DNA of 64,000 nt from Lacticaseibacillus casei DSM 20011 = JCM 1134 = ATCC 393 (GCF_000829055.1 NZ_AP012544.1:1116001-1180000), one strand, 5' to 3'; shown: positions 17,520 through 25,879, numbered from the stretch's first letter. Numbers and translations are program-made. The notes: a model not told the origin generated them from the letters alone.

Positions 17520-18816
17520 TAGCATCGTGAAAAAAGAGCAAATGGGCTACTGGAGTATGATTTTACTTGGCATCAATGGCATCATTGGTTCCGGCATTTT
17601 TCTTTTACCAAATCAGGCAGCCAAATTAATGGGTTCTGCCAGCATTTTCGTGTTGTTGTTTGATGCATTGCTCGTGATTACGATTGCGCTTTGTTTTGCG
17701 CAGGCAGCTACTTATTTTGATCGGGATGGCGGCCCATACTTATATGCTAAAGATGCGTTTGGCGATTTTGTCGGCTTTGAAGTTGGCTTTGTGACTTGGG
17801 CGATTCGCATTATTGCCGAAGCCACGATGGCAGTTGCCTTTACCACCGCCTTGGTCGGCACGTTTCCGTCACTGAACCAACCCGTGATTAAAGACGCGGT
17901 TATTTCGGTCATGGTCATCGGGCTAGCCCTGATGAACATTGCTGGGGTTCGGGTTTCGACCGTCGTCAACAATATTATTAGTGTTTCCAAATTGGTCCCG
18001 CTGGTGTTATTCGTTGCGATTGGCATTTTCTTTATTAAAGGCAGCAACTTCACGCCATTATTCCCCGGCGGCAGTTACAAATCCGGCAGCTTCGGCCAAG
18101 CCGCAGTTGTTATGTTTTACGCGTTCACCGGATTTGAAGGCCTCGTGGTTGCGGCAGGTGACATGAAAAATGCCAAGCGTAACCTGCCTAAAGCAGTGGC
18201 CACGGTCATGACAGTGGTGGCACTCTTTTATATTCTGATTCAGGTTGTCAGCACGGGCATTTTAGGCAGTGCCTTGGCGAACACCGACACACCGATTCAA
18301 ACGGCCTTTGCCAAAGTGGCAGGTGGCTTCGGTAATGCTCTAGTTGCGGCTGGGACATTGCTATCAACTGGCGGGCTGTTGGTCGCCAGCTCCTTCATCA
18401 CCCCACGGTCCGGTGTGGCACTTGCGGAAAACCACATGATGCCGCAACTGCTGGCCAAACGTAATCGCGTGAACTCGCCATACGTTGCCATCATTGTCTC
18501 CGCTACTATCACCCTGATCATTGCCTACTCCGGCACATTTGGCTACTTAGCTCAAATCAGCGCGGTCTCGCGATTTGCCCAATACATCCCAACTTGTTTG
18601 GCCGTCATCGTGTTTGCCCATACCAAAACCAAAGACAAAAGCAGCACCTTCCATTTGCCTTTAGGTCCGGTTATTCCGGCAGTGGCGATCTTGGTTAGCC
18701 TGTGGTTGCTAGTTCAGGTACAGGTCAGCCAGCTTGTCATTGGCCTAGGCGCGCTCGTGATCGCGGTGCCATTTTATTTCTTGACGTATACGTACCGGGA
18801 GCATGGTAAGGCGTGA
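17512..18816 (+). CDS. APC-superfamily amino acid permease
   Basis: 434 residues with about twelve membrane segments. The N-terminal helix has the substrate-binding motif GINGIIGSGIFLLP characteristic of the APC fold, followed by loops rich in Gly such as MFYAFTGFEGLVVAAGDMKN. ATG 17512 follows GCAGGAGGTGAGG inside the end of the amidotransferase gene, so the two are translationally coupled. The overall look is of the amino acid:cation symporter/exchanger class. The substrate is not evident from sequence. Confidence 0.85.
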   Translation: MNNSIVKKEQMGYWSMILLGINGIIGSGIFLLPNQAAKLMGSASIFVLLFDALLVITIALCFAQAATYFDRDGGPYLYAKDAFGDFVGFEVGFVTWAIRIIAEATMAVAFTTALVGTFPSLNQPVIKDAVISVMVIGLALMNIAGVRVSTVVNNIISVSKLVPLVLFVAIGIFFIKGSNFTPLFPGGSYKSGSFGQAAVVMFYAFTGFEGLVVAAGDMKNAKRNLPKAVATVMTVVALFYILIQVVSTGILGSALANTDTPIQTAFAKVAGGFGNALVAAGTLLSTGGLLVASSFITPRSGVALAENHMMPQLLAKRNRVNSPYVAIIVSATITLIIAYSGTFGYLAQISAVSRFAQYIPTCLAVIVFAHTKTKDKSSTFHLPLGPVIPAVAILVSLWLLVQVQVSQLVIGLGALVIAVPFYFLTYTYREHGKA

Positions 18817-18833
18817 GTTTAAAAGAATTGTCT

Positions 18834-18875
18834 AACAAAGCCAGCTTGACTTGGGAGAGTCGGGCTGGCTTTGTT
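18834..18875 (+). terminator. terminator after the permease
   Basis: Stem AACAAAGCCAGC / GCTGGCTTTGTT (18834-18845 and 18864-18875). The 36-base core 18837-18872 recurs with one mismatch at 21218-21253. Confidence 0.75.
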
Positions 18876-18976
18876 AGTGCTATCTTCACGGTTAAAAGTT
18901 GACGTTGCGGGCAGGGGATAATGACAACCGCTTCTGTTGGTTAATTTTAATGGCGAGTTTTTGTAAAAAATACGAT

Positions 18977-20237
18977 CGCGCATTTTAGAATCAAGTTAGC
19001 CACTGTCTCAAAATTTTTTGGACAATAAAAAACATCAAGAACAGATATCCTGTATCATTGAAGTTCCTACCCAAACAATGGAAGAGGATATTGTCTTGAT
19101 GCAGAAACAGGATAGCACACACCGCCAAAAAGGTCAGCACTTAACATCACTCGAGCGCGGAAAAGTGGCCGGATTCCGCCAAGCTGGGAAGTCCAATCGT
19201 TGGATTGCTGCTGAAATTGGCGTCTGCCCGCAGACCATTAATAATGAAATCAAGCGAGGTACAGTAGATCAGGTCAAGAAGAGTAATGGCAAGCGCGTCT
19301 ACCATCGACAATACCTGCCAGAGGCTGCTCAGGCACGTTACGAGACTGCACGCTTGAGCTGCCATCGTCCTGACAAGTTCGCCAGCGTACAGGTCTTCTT
19401 AGCCTGGTACGTACAGCGAGCTAAGCAGGACAAATGGTCGCCGGATGCTTCAATCGGCTATGCCAAGCGACACAAGCTGTTTACTCCTGAAGAGCTTGTT
19501 TGTGCCTCGACTTTGTACCAGTACATTGACGACCAACGCCTAGAGATTCGAAATATCGACCTGTTGGAGAAGACTAAGCGGAAGACCTCTCACCAGCACC
19601 ACACCAAGGCTAAGCGCCTGGCTGGCCGCAGTATCGAGGAACGGCCTAAGGTCGTTGAACGACGCAGGCAGTTCGGTCACTGGGAGATGGATACCATTGT
19701 CGGTAAACGCAATGGCAAGGAGAGCGTCATCTTGACTCTGATTGAGCGCAAGACCCGTTGCCAACTTCTCCGCTTGATCGAAGGACGAGATGCAGACTCT
19801 GTGAGCTATGCATTGCGTGGAATCAAGCGCGAATGGGGAGCTTGCATCAAGACCATCACAGCCGACAACGGACCCGAGTTCACCGCCTTAAATACTGCTT
19901 TTGCTGGGACGGAAACTGAGATCTTCTACGCCCATCCTTACACGTCCTGCGACCGTGGCACCAACGAGGCACATAACCGGATGATCCGCCAGGACTTCCC
20001 TAAGGGCATGTCCCTAGATGACATTAGCCCTAGTCAAGTGCAGGCCACGCAAGACCGCTTGAATCAGTTGCCTCGCAAACAACAGGGCTACTGCACACCC
20101 CAGCAAAACTTTGAGGCCGAAGCTCGGCGCGTTCGCCGCATGGCCCAGTAGTCTCTCTAGCGCCACAACTTCTATTTGATAACGGCCTGTTCTGGGATTG
20201 TCCTCAACGACTGGCTAACTTGTTCTTGCAATTTACG
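18977..20237 (+). mobile_element. IS30-family insertion sequence, copy 2
   Basis: The same 1261-bp element as 12419-13679, in the opposite orientation. It is flanked by the 13-bp direct repeat TAAAAAATACGAT at 18964-18976 and 20238-20250. Because each copy has its own, different target duplication, the two arrived as independent simple insertions and the segment between them is not a composite transposon. This copy landed in the last codons of the minus-strand GNAT gene. Confidence 0.9.
19078..20151 (+). CDS. IS30-family transposase, copy 2
   Basis: Intact DDE transposase. Counted from the upstream in-frame TTG at 19018, the catalytic triad is Asp225, Asp283 and Glu317, matching the IS30 DD(33)E spacing. 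ATG 19078 is used as start; ATG 19099 with AGAGGA upstream is an alternative. It differs from copy 1 by one amino acid (Glu instead of Lys after GKRNGK) and at least two silent changes. IS30 transposases cut and join the terminal inverted repeats, often through a circular or tandem intermediate. Confidence 0.9.
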   Translation: MEEDIVLMQKQDSTHRQKGQHLTSLERGKVAGFRQAGKSNRWIAAEIGVCPQTINNEIKRGTVDQVKKSNGKRVYHRQYLPEAAQARYETARLSCHRPDKFASVQVFLAWYVQRAKQDKWSPDASIGYAKRHKLFTPEELVCASTLYQYIDDQRLEIRNIDLLEKTKRKTSHQHHTKAKRLAGRSIEERPKVVERRRQFGHWEMDTIVGKRNGKESVILTLIERKTRCQLLRLIEGRDADSVSYALRGIKREWGACIKTITADNGPEFTALNTAFAGTETEIFYAHPYTSCDRGTNEAHNRMIRQDFPKGMSLDDISPSQVQATQDRLNQLPRKQQGYCTPQQNFEAEARRVRRMAQ

Positions 20238-20709
20238 TAAAAAATACGATATGCATACCCGGTAAAATCTGCACGTAACGATCAGCATCTTGAATGTACC
20301 CCATTTTTTGATATAAATGGGTAAGTTTCGGTTCTTCAGCGATTGTGTCTAAATGCCACCTGTGGACGGTTGGATACAACTGTTCAATTTGTTCTAGCAT
20401 CAGTTGAGCATAACCATGACCCTGGTATTTAGGCAGTATTAACAGAGGTGAAATTCGTGCGTCATTACCGGTGCTGGATGTGATAACACGAATCATCTCC
20501 AGTCGCTGTTTTTCCTTCTCAAAGAAGTAAAATTTGCTGAACGGTTGCAGCCATTTTTTGTTTAATGATTCTAGCCTTTCTAAATAAGGATCTGTCTCAT
20601 CATCGTGATATTTTTTGTACATTGGTAGAAAAGCGTCGCGATACATAGCTTGAAGTTCAAGAAGATCTTTCTTTGTTACTAGAGTGAAATGGAAATTAGC
20701 TGTATTCAT
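20233..20709 (-). CDS. GNAT-family N-acetyltransferase, C-terminus altered by IS30
   Basis: 158 residues. GNAT landmarks: acceptor strand SPLLILPKYQGHGYAQLMLE with the acetyl-CoA loop (KYQGHGYAQLML, near 107), and the closing LTHLYQKMGYIQDADRYVQI. The last codon and the stop TAA (20233-20235) come from the end of the IS30 element. Without it, the frame would read MHIVFFTKTRH and stop using the sequence now left of the element (about 18950-18976). Only about four residues were lost, so activity may be retained, but the gene's own downstream region is displaced. The substrate is unknown. Confidence 0.8.
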   Translation of the reverse strand: MNTANFHFTLVTKKDLLELQAMYRDAFLPMYKKYHDDETDPYLERLESLNKKWLQPFSKFYFFEKEKQRLEMIRVITSSTGNDARISPLLILPKYQGHGYAQLMLEQIEQLYPTVHRWHLDTIAEEPKLTHLYQKMGYIQDADRYVQILPGMHIVFFT

Positions 20710-20820
20710 GCTTGCGCCTCTTTTTTTGGCATGACAGATCGCCGAAAGCTTGTTTAATCAAAAAAGATGTCGAATTAGTTTATCACTTGTCAACGTGATT
20801 GCAAGGGAGGAAGGCGACGG

Positions 20821-21141
20821 ATGGGCAAAGACTTGCACGAATTTACGATGGAACATACAGTTGATCTCGATGATTATTTTACCAAAATAGTGAAGGATTC
20901 TTCTTTCAGGCAAACTTACGCCCCGGAAAAGAATAAGATGGCAAGCGCACTGGCTTTGTTGGAAGCCCGTGAAGAAGCAGGTCTGACTCAAGCCAAACTA
21001 GCGGAGAAATCTGGCGTTCCCAAGACAACGATTGTCCGGATCGAGAACGGAAGCAATACCACGATTGAAACGTTGACAAAACTTGCCAATGCTTTGGGTC
21101 GACCACTGACATTGAGGATTGACCCAATGTCTGCACTTTAA
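20821..21141 (+). CDS. XRE-family regulator, antitoxin-like, no toxin partner seen
   Basis: 106 residues: an N-terminal arm (about 1-35) followed by a Cro/C1-type helix-turn-helix, LTQAKLAEKSGVPKTTIVRI at about 59-78, and a short tail RPLTLRIDPM typical of HigA/antitoxin-like XRE proteins. GGGAGGAAGGCGACGG precedes ATG 20821. In HigBA-like pairs a small RelE-fold toxin gene adjoins; upstream here is the divergent GNAT gene and downstream only terminators, so it looks like an orphan antitoxin or a stand-alone repressor. Confidence 0.75.
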   Translation: MGKDLHEFTMEHTVDLDDYFTKIVKDSSFRQTYAPEKNKMASALALLEAREEAGLTQAKLAEKSGVPKTTIVRIENGSNTTIETLTKLANALGRPLTLRIDPMSAL

Positions 21142-21149
21142 TCCTAAAA

Positions 21150-21185
21150 TACCCGAGACCATGCCCGGTTTTCGGGTACTTTTTA
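21150..21185 (+). terminator. terminator after the XRE gene
   Basis: TACCCGA ... TCGGGTA stem followed by CTTTTTAA, starting 9 bases after the stop codon. Confidence 0.6.
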
Positions 21186-21217
21186 AAGTAAGGCTCTTGT
21201 GAACACAATATTGCCAG

Positions 21218-21257
21218 AAAGCCAGCTTGACTTGGAAGAGTCGGGCTGGCTTTTTGC
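21218..21257 (+). terminator. second terminator-like hairpin, near-copy of 18837-18872
   Basis: AAAGCCAGC / GCTGGCTTT stem with TTTTTGCGG after it. The 36 bases match the permease terminator at 18837-18872 apart from one base. Confidence 0.6.
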
Positions 21258-21362
21258 GGACATTGTGTTTTTAGGCATTATGTATTGCATGTTAGGCCGA
21301 CCTAGCGTATATTATGTGCAGGAACTAGATGGCATTACCTACTAGCAGAGAAAGGAAAAAAG

Positions 21363-21731
21363 ATGGCCCAGGATTTGCACACACAAATGCTCAAAGGCAT
21401 CTTACAAGGTTGCGTCTTGATCATACTAAGCCGTGGAGAATACTATGGCTATACTTTAAGCCAAGAACTGGAAAAGTATGGCTTTGCCGAAATTTCCAAA
21501 GGCACCATTTACCCACTGCTCATGGCTTTGGAGAAAAAGGGGCTGATCACCAGCCGGTTACGTTCATCACCGGACGGTCCCCCGCGTAAGTATTATCAAG
21601 TTACTTCGGACGGTATGGTTGCGCGTCACGATTTTATCCAGCAATGGCACCAATTATCACAGCATGTTACCCAATTATTAGCCGCAGAGGAGGGCATGAG
21701 CCATGACGACCAAGGAAAACCAGCTCATTGA
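21363..21731 (+). CDS. PadR-family transcriptional regulator
   Basis: 122 residues with the PadR winged helix: LKGILQGCVLIILSRGEYYG, GYTLSQELEKYGF, then ISKGTIYPLLMALEKKGLIT (recognition helix region) and the wing PPRKYYQVTSDG. AGAAAGGA precedes ATG 21363. Its end overlaps the start of the membrane-protein gene by 29 bases. PadR proteins usually repress their own operon and an effector pump or membrane protein; TATATTATG near 21309-21317 is a possible -10 region that could also hold the operator. Confidence 0.85.
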   Translation: MAQDLHTQMLKGILQGCVLIILSRGEYYGYTLSQELEKYGFAEISKGTIYPLLMALEKKGLITSRLRSSPDGPPRKYYQVTSDGMVARHDFIQQWHQLSQHVTQLLAAEEGMSHDDQGKPAH

Positions 21732-22542
21732 GGAAAATAATAAGCTACGGTCGCAACTGACACCGACAAATAAGAAGTATTACGAAGATTTATTGCTATA
21801 TATGCGGACAAAATCGGTATTAAAAGACAGCAAGACCATTGAGCAGGAATTGCTGACTATTTTGACAGATATCTTGGCGGCACAGAAAGATGGCATAGAA
21901 GCTGTTGATTATTTTGGCAAACAACCACAAGAAACTGCCGATGACATTTTAGCTGAAGTTCCGATTGGCTGGTTCAATTCGTTTAAAATGATCGCTTATG
22001 TCCTGATTGGCTATTTTTTGATCACAACCATTCCCAATTTAATGGTTGCAAATCAGCCTTGGGATATTGGAGATGACCTCATAGTTGGCGTCTATTTTAC
22101 CTTTGTGGCCATTGCGATTGTTAAGTATGTCGGACACACAACCTATAAGAATAGTCAGCAATGGGGCAAGTTAAGGATTTTTTCCCTTTGGCTGGCATGC
22201 AGTGTGCTTGTTGCGCCAGGCTTTATCTTACCAATTTTCGTTAAAACACCGTGGCAACTTGATTTGTCGGGAATCAGCGGCATGGTGTTGATTGGCATTT
22301 TGGTGATCGTACTGGGGTTGGTTTATTGGCGGCAAGACGATAAAACAATGTGGCTGCCATTTGTGCCATTTATTGCGATCATGGCGGCGATTGGCATAGC
22401 CACACGCATCCCAGCATGGCAACCTTTTCTGCTCAAAAGCACACCAGGACGGATCGGGTTGGCGGCATTCATGATACTAGGGTTGATCATCTTTGGTGTA
22501 TTAACTTGGTTCGCCGCCCGTAAAACAAAGACGGATGACTGA
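21703..22542 (+). CDS. PadR-linked membrane protein (DUF1129-like)
   Basis: 279 residues: a soluble N-terminal helical region (about 1-85, NKLRSQLTPTNKKYYEDLL), then about six membrane segments (for example MIAYVLIGYFLITTIPNLM near 96-114 and AAFMILGLIIFGVLTWFAA at the end) and a short KTKTDD tail. This is the arrangement of DUF1129-type proteins, often encoded behind PadR regulators in lactobacilli. The function is unknown. It ends before a bidirectional terminator shared with rpsD. Confidence 0.75.
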   Translation: MTTKENQLIEENNKLRSQLTPTNKKYYEDLLLYMRTKSVLKDSKTIEQELLTILTDILAAQKDGIEAVDYFGKQPQETADDILAEVPIGWFNSFKMIAYVLIGYFLITTIPNLMVANQPWDIGDDLIVGVYFTFVAIAIVKYVGHTTYKNSQQWGKLRIFSLWLACSVLVAPGFILPIFVKTPWQLDLSGISGMVLIGILVIVLGLVYWRQDDKTMWLPFVPFIAIMAAIGIATRIPAWQPFLLKSTPGRIGLAAFMILGLIIFGVLTWFAARKTKTDD

Positions 22543-22571
22543 AATCGATCAACGTTATGACCATAAAACGG

Positions 22572-22617
22572 AAAAGACCAAATCAGGATTTTGAGAATTC
22601 CTGATTTGGTCTTTTTA
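22572..22617 (+). terminator. bidirectional terminator
   Basis: Perfect 17-bp stem AAAAGACCAAATCAGGA / its complement (22572-22588, 22599-22615) with T-run. Confidence 0.85.
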
Positions 22618-22641
22618 ATTTTTGAAGTGTTCGATGCGATT

Positions 22642-22674
22642 AAAAAACAACCAACTCACAGAATAAGTTGGTTG
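22642..22674 (-). terminator. terminator of rpsD
   Basis: CAACCAACT / AGTTGGTTG stem (22648-22656, 22666-22674), with A6 at 22642-22647 that becomes the U-run on the minus-strand transcript. Confidence 0.75.
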
Positions 22675-22688
22675 CAACATTTGAAGTA

Positions 22689-23300
22689 TTAAAGTTTCTG
22701 GTTATAGTATTCAACAACCAGTGATTCGTCAACTTCTGGTTCGAGTTCGCCACGTTCTGGTAAGCGAACGAGGGAGCCTTCCTTCTTGTTGTCGTCAAAG
22801 GTGACGTAAGCCGGACGGGAAACGGTGTTCTCGATGGCGTCATTGACGATGGCGAGGTTTTGTGAGCGTTCGCGAAGACCGATCACTTGACCAGGCTGTA
22901 CTTCGTAGGAAGGAATATCAACGCGCTTGCCATCAACGGTGATGTGACCGTGGTTAACAAGTTGGCGTGCTTGCGGACGGCTGGAAGCCAGACCTAAGCG
23001 GAAAACCACGTTGTCCAAGCGGGTTTCGAGCAGGATTATGAAGTTATCACCATGGGTACCTTCTTTGATCTTGCCGGCGCGCAGGAACAGGTTCTGGAAT
23101 TGACGTTCGTTTAAGCCGTACATCCAACGTAGCTTTTGCTTTTCACGCAATTGCTGACCGTATTCGGAGATCTTCCGACGGTTGTTGGCACCATGATCAC
23201 CAGGTGCATAAGGACGACGAGCTAATTCTTTACCAGTGCCGGAAAGGGACAAGCCGAGACGACGGCTTTGCTTCCAGCGAGGACCAGTATAACGAGACAT
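22689..23300 (-). CDS. rpsD: 30S ribosomal protein S4
   Basis: 203 residues starting [20 protein letters not shown]. The N-terminal S4 domain contains the family's [12 protein letters not shown]; the RNA-binding S4 loop is [20 protein letters not shown] near 93-112, followed by [21 protein letters not shown]4 is a primary assembly protein of the 30S subunit and in firmicutes binds its own leader to repress translation. An in-frame extension upstream to 23408 is not used; ATG 23300 has AGGAGGAAT ahead of it and gives the normal length. The gene is transcribed alone, from a promoter inside the next gene's end. Confidence 0.97.
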   Translation of the reverse strand: MSRYTGPRWKQSRRLGLSLSGTGKELARRPYAPGDHGANNRRKISEYGQQLREKQKLRWMYGLNERQFQNLFLRAGKIKEGTHGDNFIILLETRLDNVVFRLGLASSRPQARQLVNHGHITVDGKRVDIPSYEVQPGQVIGLRERSQNLAIVNDAIENTVSRPAYVTFDDNKKEGSLVRLPERGELEPEVDESLVVEYYNQKL

Positions 23301-23363
23301 ATAGATATTCCTCCAAGTTTTTATTTGGAGTAAAATAACGAATTGCGGCTTTAGCACACGGGC

Positions 23364-23431
23364 AGTCCTGCAAGGGTTCACCTTTGCAGCCGCGGTTACT
23401 ACTGTCACCGGCTTAACGCCGAGGCAGGACT
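23364..23431 (-). promoter_or_regulatory. rpsD leader, probable S4 autoregulatory structure
   Basis: On the minus strand AGTCCTGC (23431-23424) pairs with GCAGGACT (23371-23364), enclosing two smaller hairpins (one with CCTCGGCGTTAAGCCGG). It lies in a 180-base untranslated leader before rpsD. Feedback by S4 at such leaders is known in B. subtilis; here it is inferred. Confidence 0.55.
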
Positions 23432-23475
23432 GGAGCCGACCATGCCGGCCGCTGCTGCATTATTTTACACGCGAG

Positions 23476-23958
23476 CTAGTATACCGTGTTTAACGCGGCA
23501 GTGTCAAGGTGTGCGGCCAGTGTCTGCCCGAATTGCGTCAGGATCTTTTCGTCTTCTTCGCTAAACCGATCGAATTTTGGCGAATCGATGTCCATGATGG
23601 CAACTGTTTTACCGTCAACATTGATAGGAACCACGATTTCGGCATTGCTGGCGGAATCGCAAGCAATGTGGCCGGCAAATTCGTGAACGTTCGCAACGCG
23701 GATGACAGATTGTTGCTGGAAGCTGGTGCCGACAACGCCTTTGCCTGGCTGAATGTGCATGCAGGCAACTTTGCCTTGGAAGGGTCCAAGGTCGAGTTGA
23801 CCGGTTTTGGTATTAAAAAGGTAGAAACCTGCCCAGTTGAGGTCGGTCATGCTATCGTTTAGCAACGCGCTGGCATTAGCGAGTGCGGTAATAGGGTTGG
23901 TTTCGCCTGTGAGTAAGCCATCGAGTTGGTCGATAATGATGGGATCGAGAGTCGTCAT
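23476..23958 (-). CDS. free methionine-(R)-sulfoxide reductase (GAF domain)
   Basis: 160-residue single GAF domain of the fRMsr/YtsP type: NWAGFYLF, LGPFQGKVACMHI, and HEFAGHIACDSASNAEIVVP with the conserved cysteines after KVA and HIA. These enzymes reduce free methionine-R-sulfoxide using thioredoxin. Of the three cysteines in the E. coli and yeast proteins, the middle one (in GVCG) is Val here (GKGVVG), ten residues after the first; the remaining two could still pair. It is divergent from ezrA. The rpsD promoter is embedded in its 3' end. Confidence 0.85.
   Translation of the reverse strand: MTTLDPIIIDQLDGLLTGETNPITALANASALLNDSMTDLNWAGFYLFNTKTGQLDLGPFQGKVACMHIQPGKGVVGTSFQQQSVIRVANVHEFAGHIACDSASNAEIVVPINVDGKTVAIMDIDSPKFDRFSEEDEKILTQFGQTLAAHLDTAALNTVY
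23478..23507 (-). promoter_or_regulatory. rpsD promoter
   Basis: On the minus strand TTGACA (23507-23502), an 18-base spacer, and TATACT (23483-23478). The -35 box lies within the last codons of the methionine sulfoxide reductase gene. Confidence 0.8.
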
Positions 23959-24134
23959 TTGATCAGTCCTTTTAGGAATTTATGAAAAGCGGCATATAGG
24001 CCTTTTAACTGAAGGCTTTTTTTGCGATACTTGTAGCTAGGATATTCTCGTATTTTGACACTTAACGGCATTTTAGCTGTGAAGCGGGCGAAATGCAATC
24101 AGAAAAGATAATCGGTAAAGCAGAGGGTGTAGGG

Positions 24135-25838
24135 ATGATCTGGTTCTTTATTATCGTCGTGATTATAATTGTGGCCGCTGGCGGTGTCTGGTGGCTGCAG
24201 CATTATTTTCAGACTCGCATCAAGAACTTAGACGAAAAGGTCGAGGCGATTGATATTGGTGCGCTTTCGAGTCAAATCCGCAGCATTGAGCAACTGAAGC
24301 TGACCGGCGACAGCCTTGCGACGTTTGGCAAATGGGAGCGGGCTTTTGATCAATTAAACGATCATGACTTGGCAGATCTCCAGAAAATTTTGCTTGATTT
24401 GGAAGATCAGGTCAGACGATTCCGGTTTGATCACGCCTCTAAGATTGCAAAAGTGTTGGAAGGCAAAATCGAAACGGCCCGCCACCAATATGAACTGATT
24501 AGTGATGCCTTGCAGGATATTCGGCATGATGAAGCAGATAATCGGAGCAAAATGTTGCGGCTGCGGGATGATTATCAGGTTTCCCGCAAGACCATCCTTG
24601 CCAAAAGTTTTGTTTTCGGCGATGCCCAGCCGGCGTTGGAACAACGGCTGCAACAACTCGCCCAGTTATTCCAAAAAATCGACCAGATCAACAACGATGG
24701 CGATCACCAAACAGCCAAGGCAGAGATTAAGCAGTTGGCTGAACAAATGGTCGAGTTAAAAAAGCAGGTCAAAGAATTGCCACCGCTGGTCAATGAACAG
24801 GTCAATGAGTTCCCTGGTCAGATTAACGAGATTCAACATGGCTATCGGCAATTAACCACCGCTCATTATGTCTTCACGGATGATATCCCAGGCATGGTGG
24901 CGGACGTCGAAGCGAAAATGAAAGACGCGAATGCCACATTGAAGTCGATTGACGTGGCTGCGACTGCCGCGGCCAATGCCGAAATCGAAGCCGAGATCGA
25001 CAAGATGTATGCGATTATGGAAAAGGAAATGCAAGCCAAGAAGCGGGTTGACGCGGCTACCCCTGACTTGCGGCGTTTCATTGACCATGCGTTGCGTCAG
25101 AATCGCGAGCTACAAACCGAGCTGGAGCATCTGGATCAAAGTTATACCCTGAATCATCATGAAATCAAAACGGCCAAAAATCTAAAAATGCAACTCGACA
25201 CGATTGATGCCAATTATACGAAAGACACTGATGCCATCGAGGCCGGCAAAGCGGTTTATTCTGATGTGATTGGCAGGTTTGATGCGGCTAAAGAACAATT
25301 AACCGAAATTGAAAAGCACCAGGTTCAAATTAATCAAGATGTGGCCGGTTTGAAGAAAGGCGAGATTGTTGCCAATAAGCAGGCAGAAAACTTTGAGCTT
25401 GATATGCGCAATATCAAACATGAAATTGTTCGCCACCACTTGCCGGGACTGCCGCAGGATTATGTAGATCAGGTGAAGCATGTCACCTCGGAAATCGAAC
25501 AGCTGAATCACGATTTGAATCAAGTTAAAATCGATATGGATGCGATTGCGAAGTTCTTGATTAAAATTGCCAACGATATTGAGGATTTGAAGAAGGCAAC
25601 CAGTGCGTTGATAGATGCTGCCGGTCTGACTGAAGAATTGATGCAGTATGCTAACCGCTACAAGACAACGGTTAAGCCGGTGGCCGATGCCGTGAAGCAT
25701 GCCACGGAACTTTATTTGCATTTTGATTATCAGCAGGCTGCGGATACACTTGCCACGGCGCTGGAACAGACCGAGCAGGGGAGTTATCAGAAGGTTGAAG
25801 ATGCTTATCTTGCACGGAAGAAAGCTTCATTATATTAG
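24135..25838 (+). CDS. ezrA: septation ring formation regulator EzrA
   Basis: 567 residues, close to the 562 of B. subtilis EzrA. One N-terminal membrane segment (MIWFFIIVVIIIVAAGGVWW) is followed by a short cytoplasmic linker and almost continuous coiled coil (spectrin-like repeats, residues about 30-560). EzrA binds FtsZ and the membrane and tunes Z-ring formation and wall synthesis. I start at ATG 24135, as an in-frame ATG at 24093 would put 14 polar residues before the membrane helix. Position between a methionine sulfoxide reductase and nifS-thiI matches other firmicutes. Confidence 0.93.
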   Translation: MIWFFIIVVIIIVAAGGVWWLQHYFQTRIKNLDEKVEAIDIGALSSQIRSIEQLKLTGDSLATFGKWERAFDQLNDHDLADLQKILLDLEDQVRRFRFDHASKIAKVLEGKIETARHQYELISDALQDIRHDEADNRSKMLRLRDDYQVSRKTILAKSFVFGDAQPALEQRLQQLAQLFQKIDQINNDGDHQTAKAEIKQLAEQMVELKKQVKELPPLVNEQVNEFPGQINEIQHGYRQLTTAHYVFTDDIPGMVADVEAKMKDANATLKSIDVAATAAANAEIEAEIDKMYAIMEKEMQAKKRVDAATPDLRRFIDHALRQNRELQTELEHLDQSYTLNHHEIKTAKNLKMQLDTIDANYTKDTDAIEAGKAVYSDVIGRFDAAKEQLTEIEKHQVQINQDVAGLKKGEIVANKQAENFELDMRNIKHEIVRHHLPGLPQDYVDQVKHVTSEIEQLNHDLNQVKIDMDAIAKFLIKIANDIEDLKKATSALIDAAGLTEELMQYANRYKTTVKPVADAVKHATELYLHFDYQQAADTLATALEQTEQGSYQKVEDAYLARKKASLY

Positions 25839-25848
25839 AGTTATTGGG

Positions 25849-25879
25849 AAGCCAGTCTGATTGGGCTGGCTTTTGTTTT
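25849..25879 (+). terminator. terminator after ezrA
   Basis: AAGCCAG / CTGGCTT stem (25849-25855, 25866-25872) followed by TTGTTTTG. It starts 10 bases after the stop. Confidence 0.65.

Noticed and set aside
12419..20237. Composite transposon made of two inverted IS30 copies carrying tex, amidotransferase and permease
   Set aside because: Each copy has its own different 13-bp target duplication and interrupts a different gene, so they are independent insertions. tex is a core gene.
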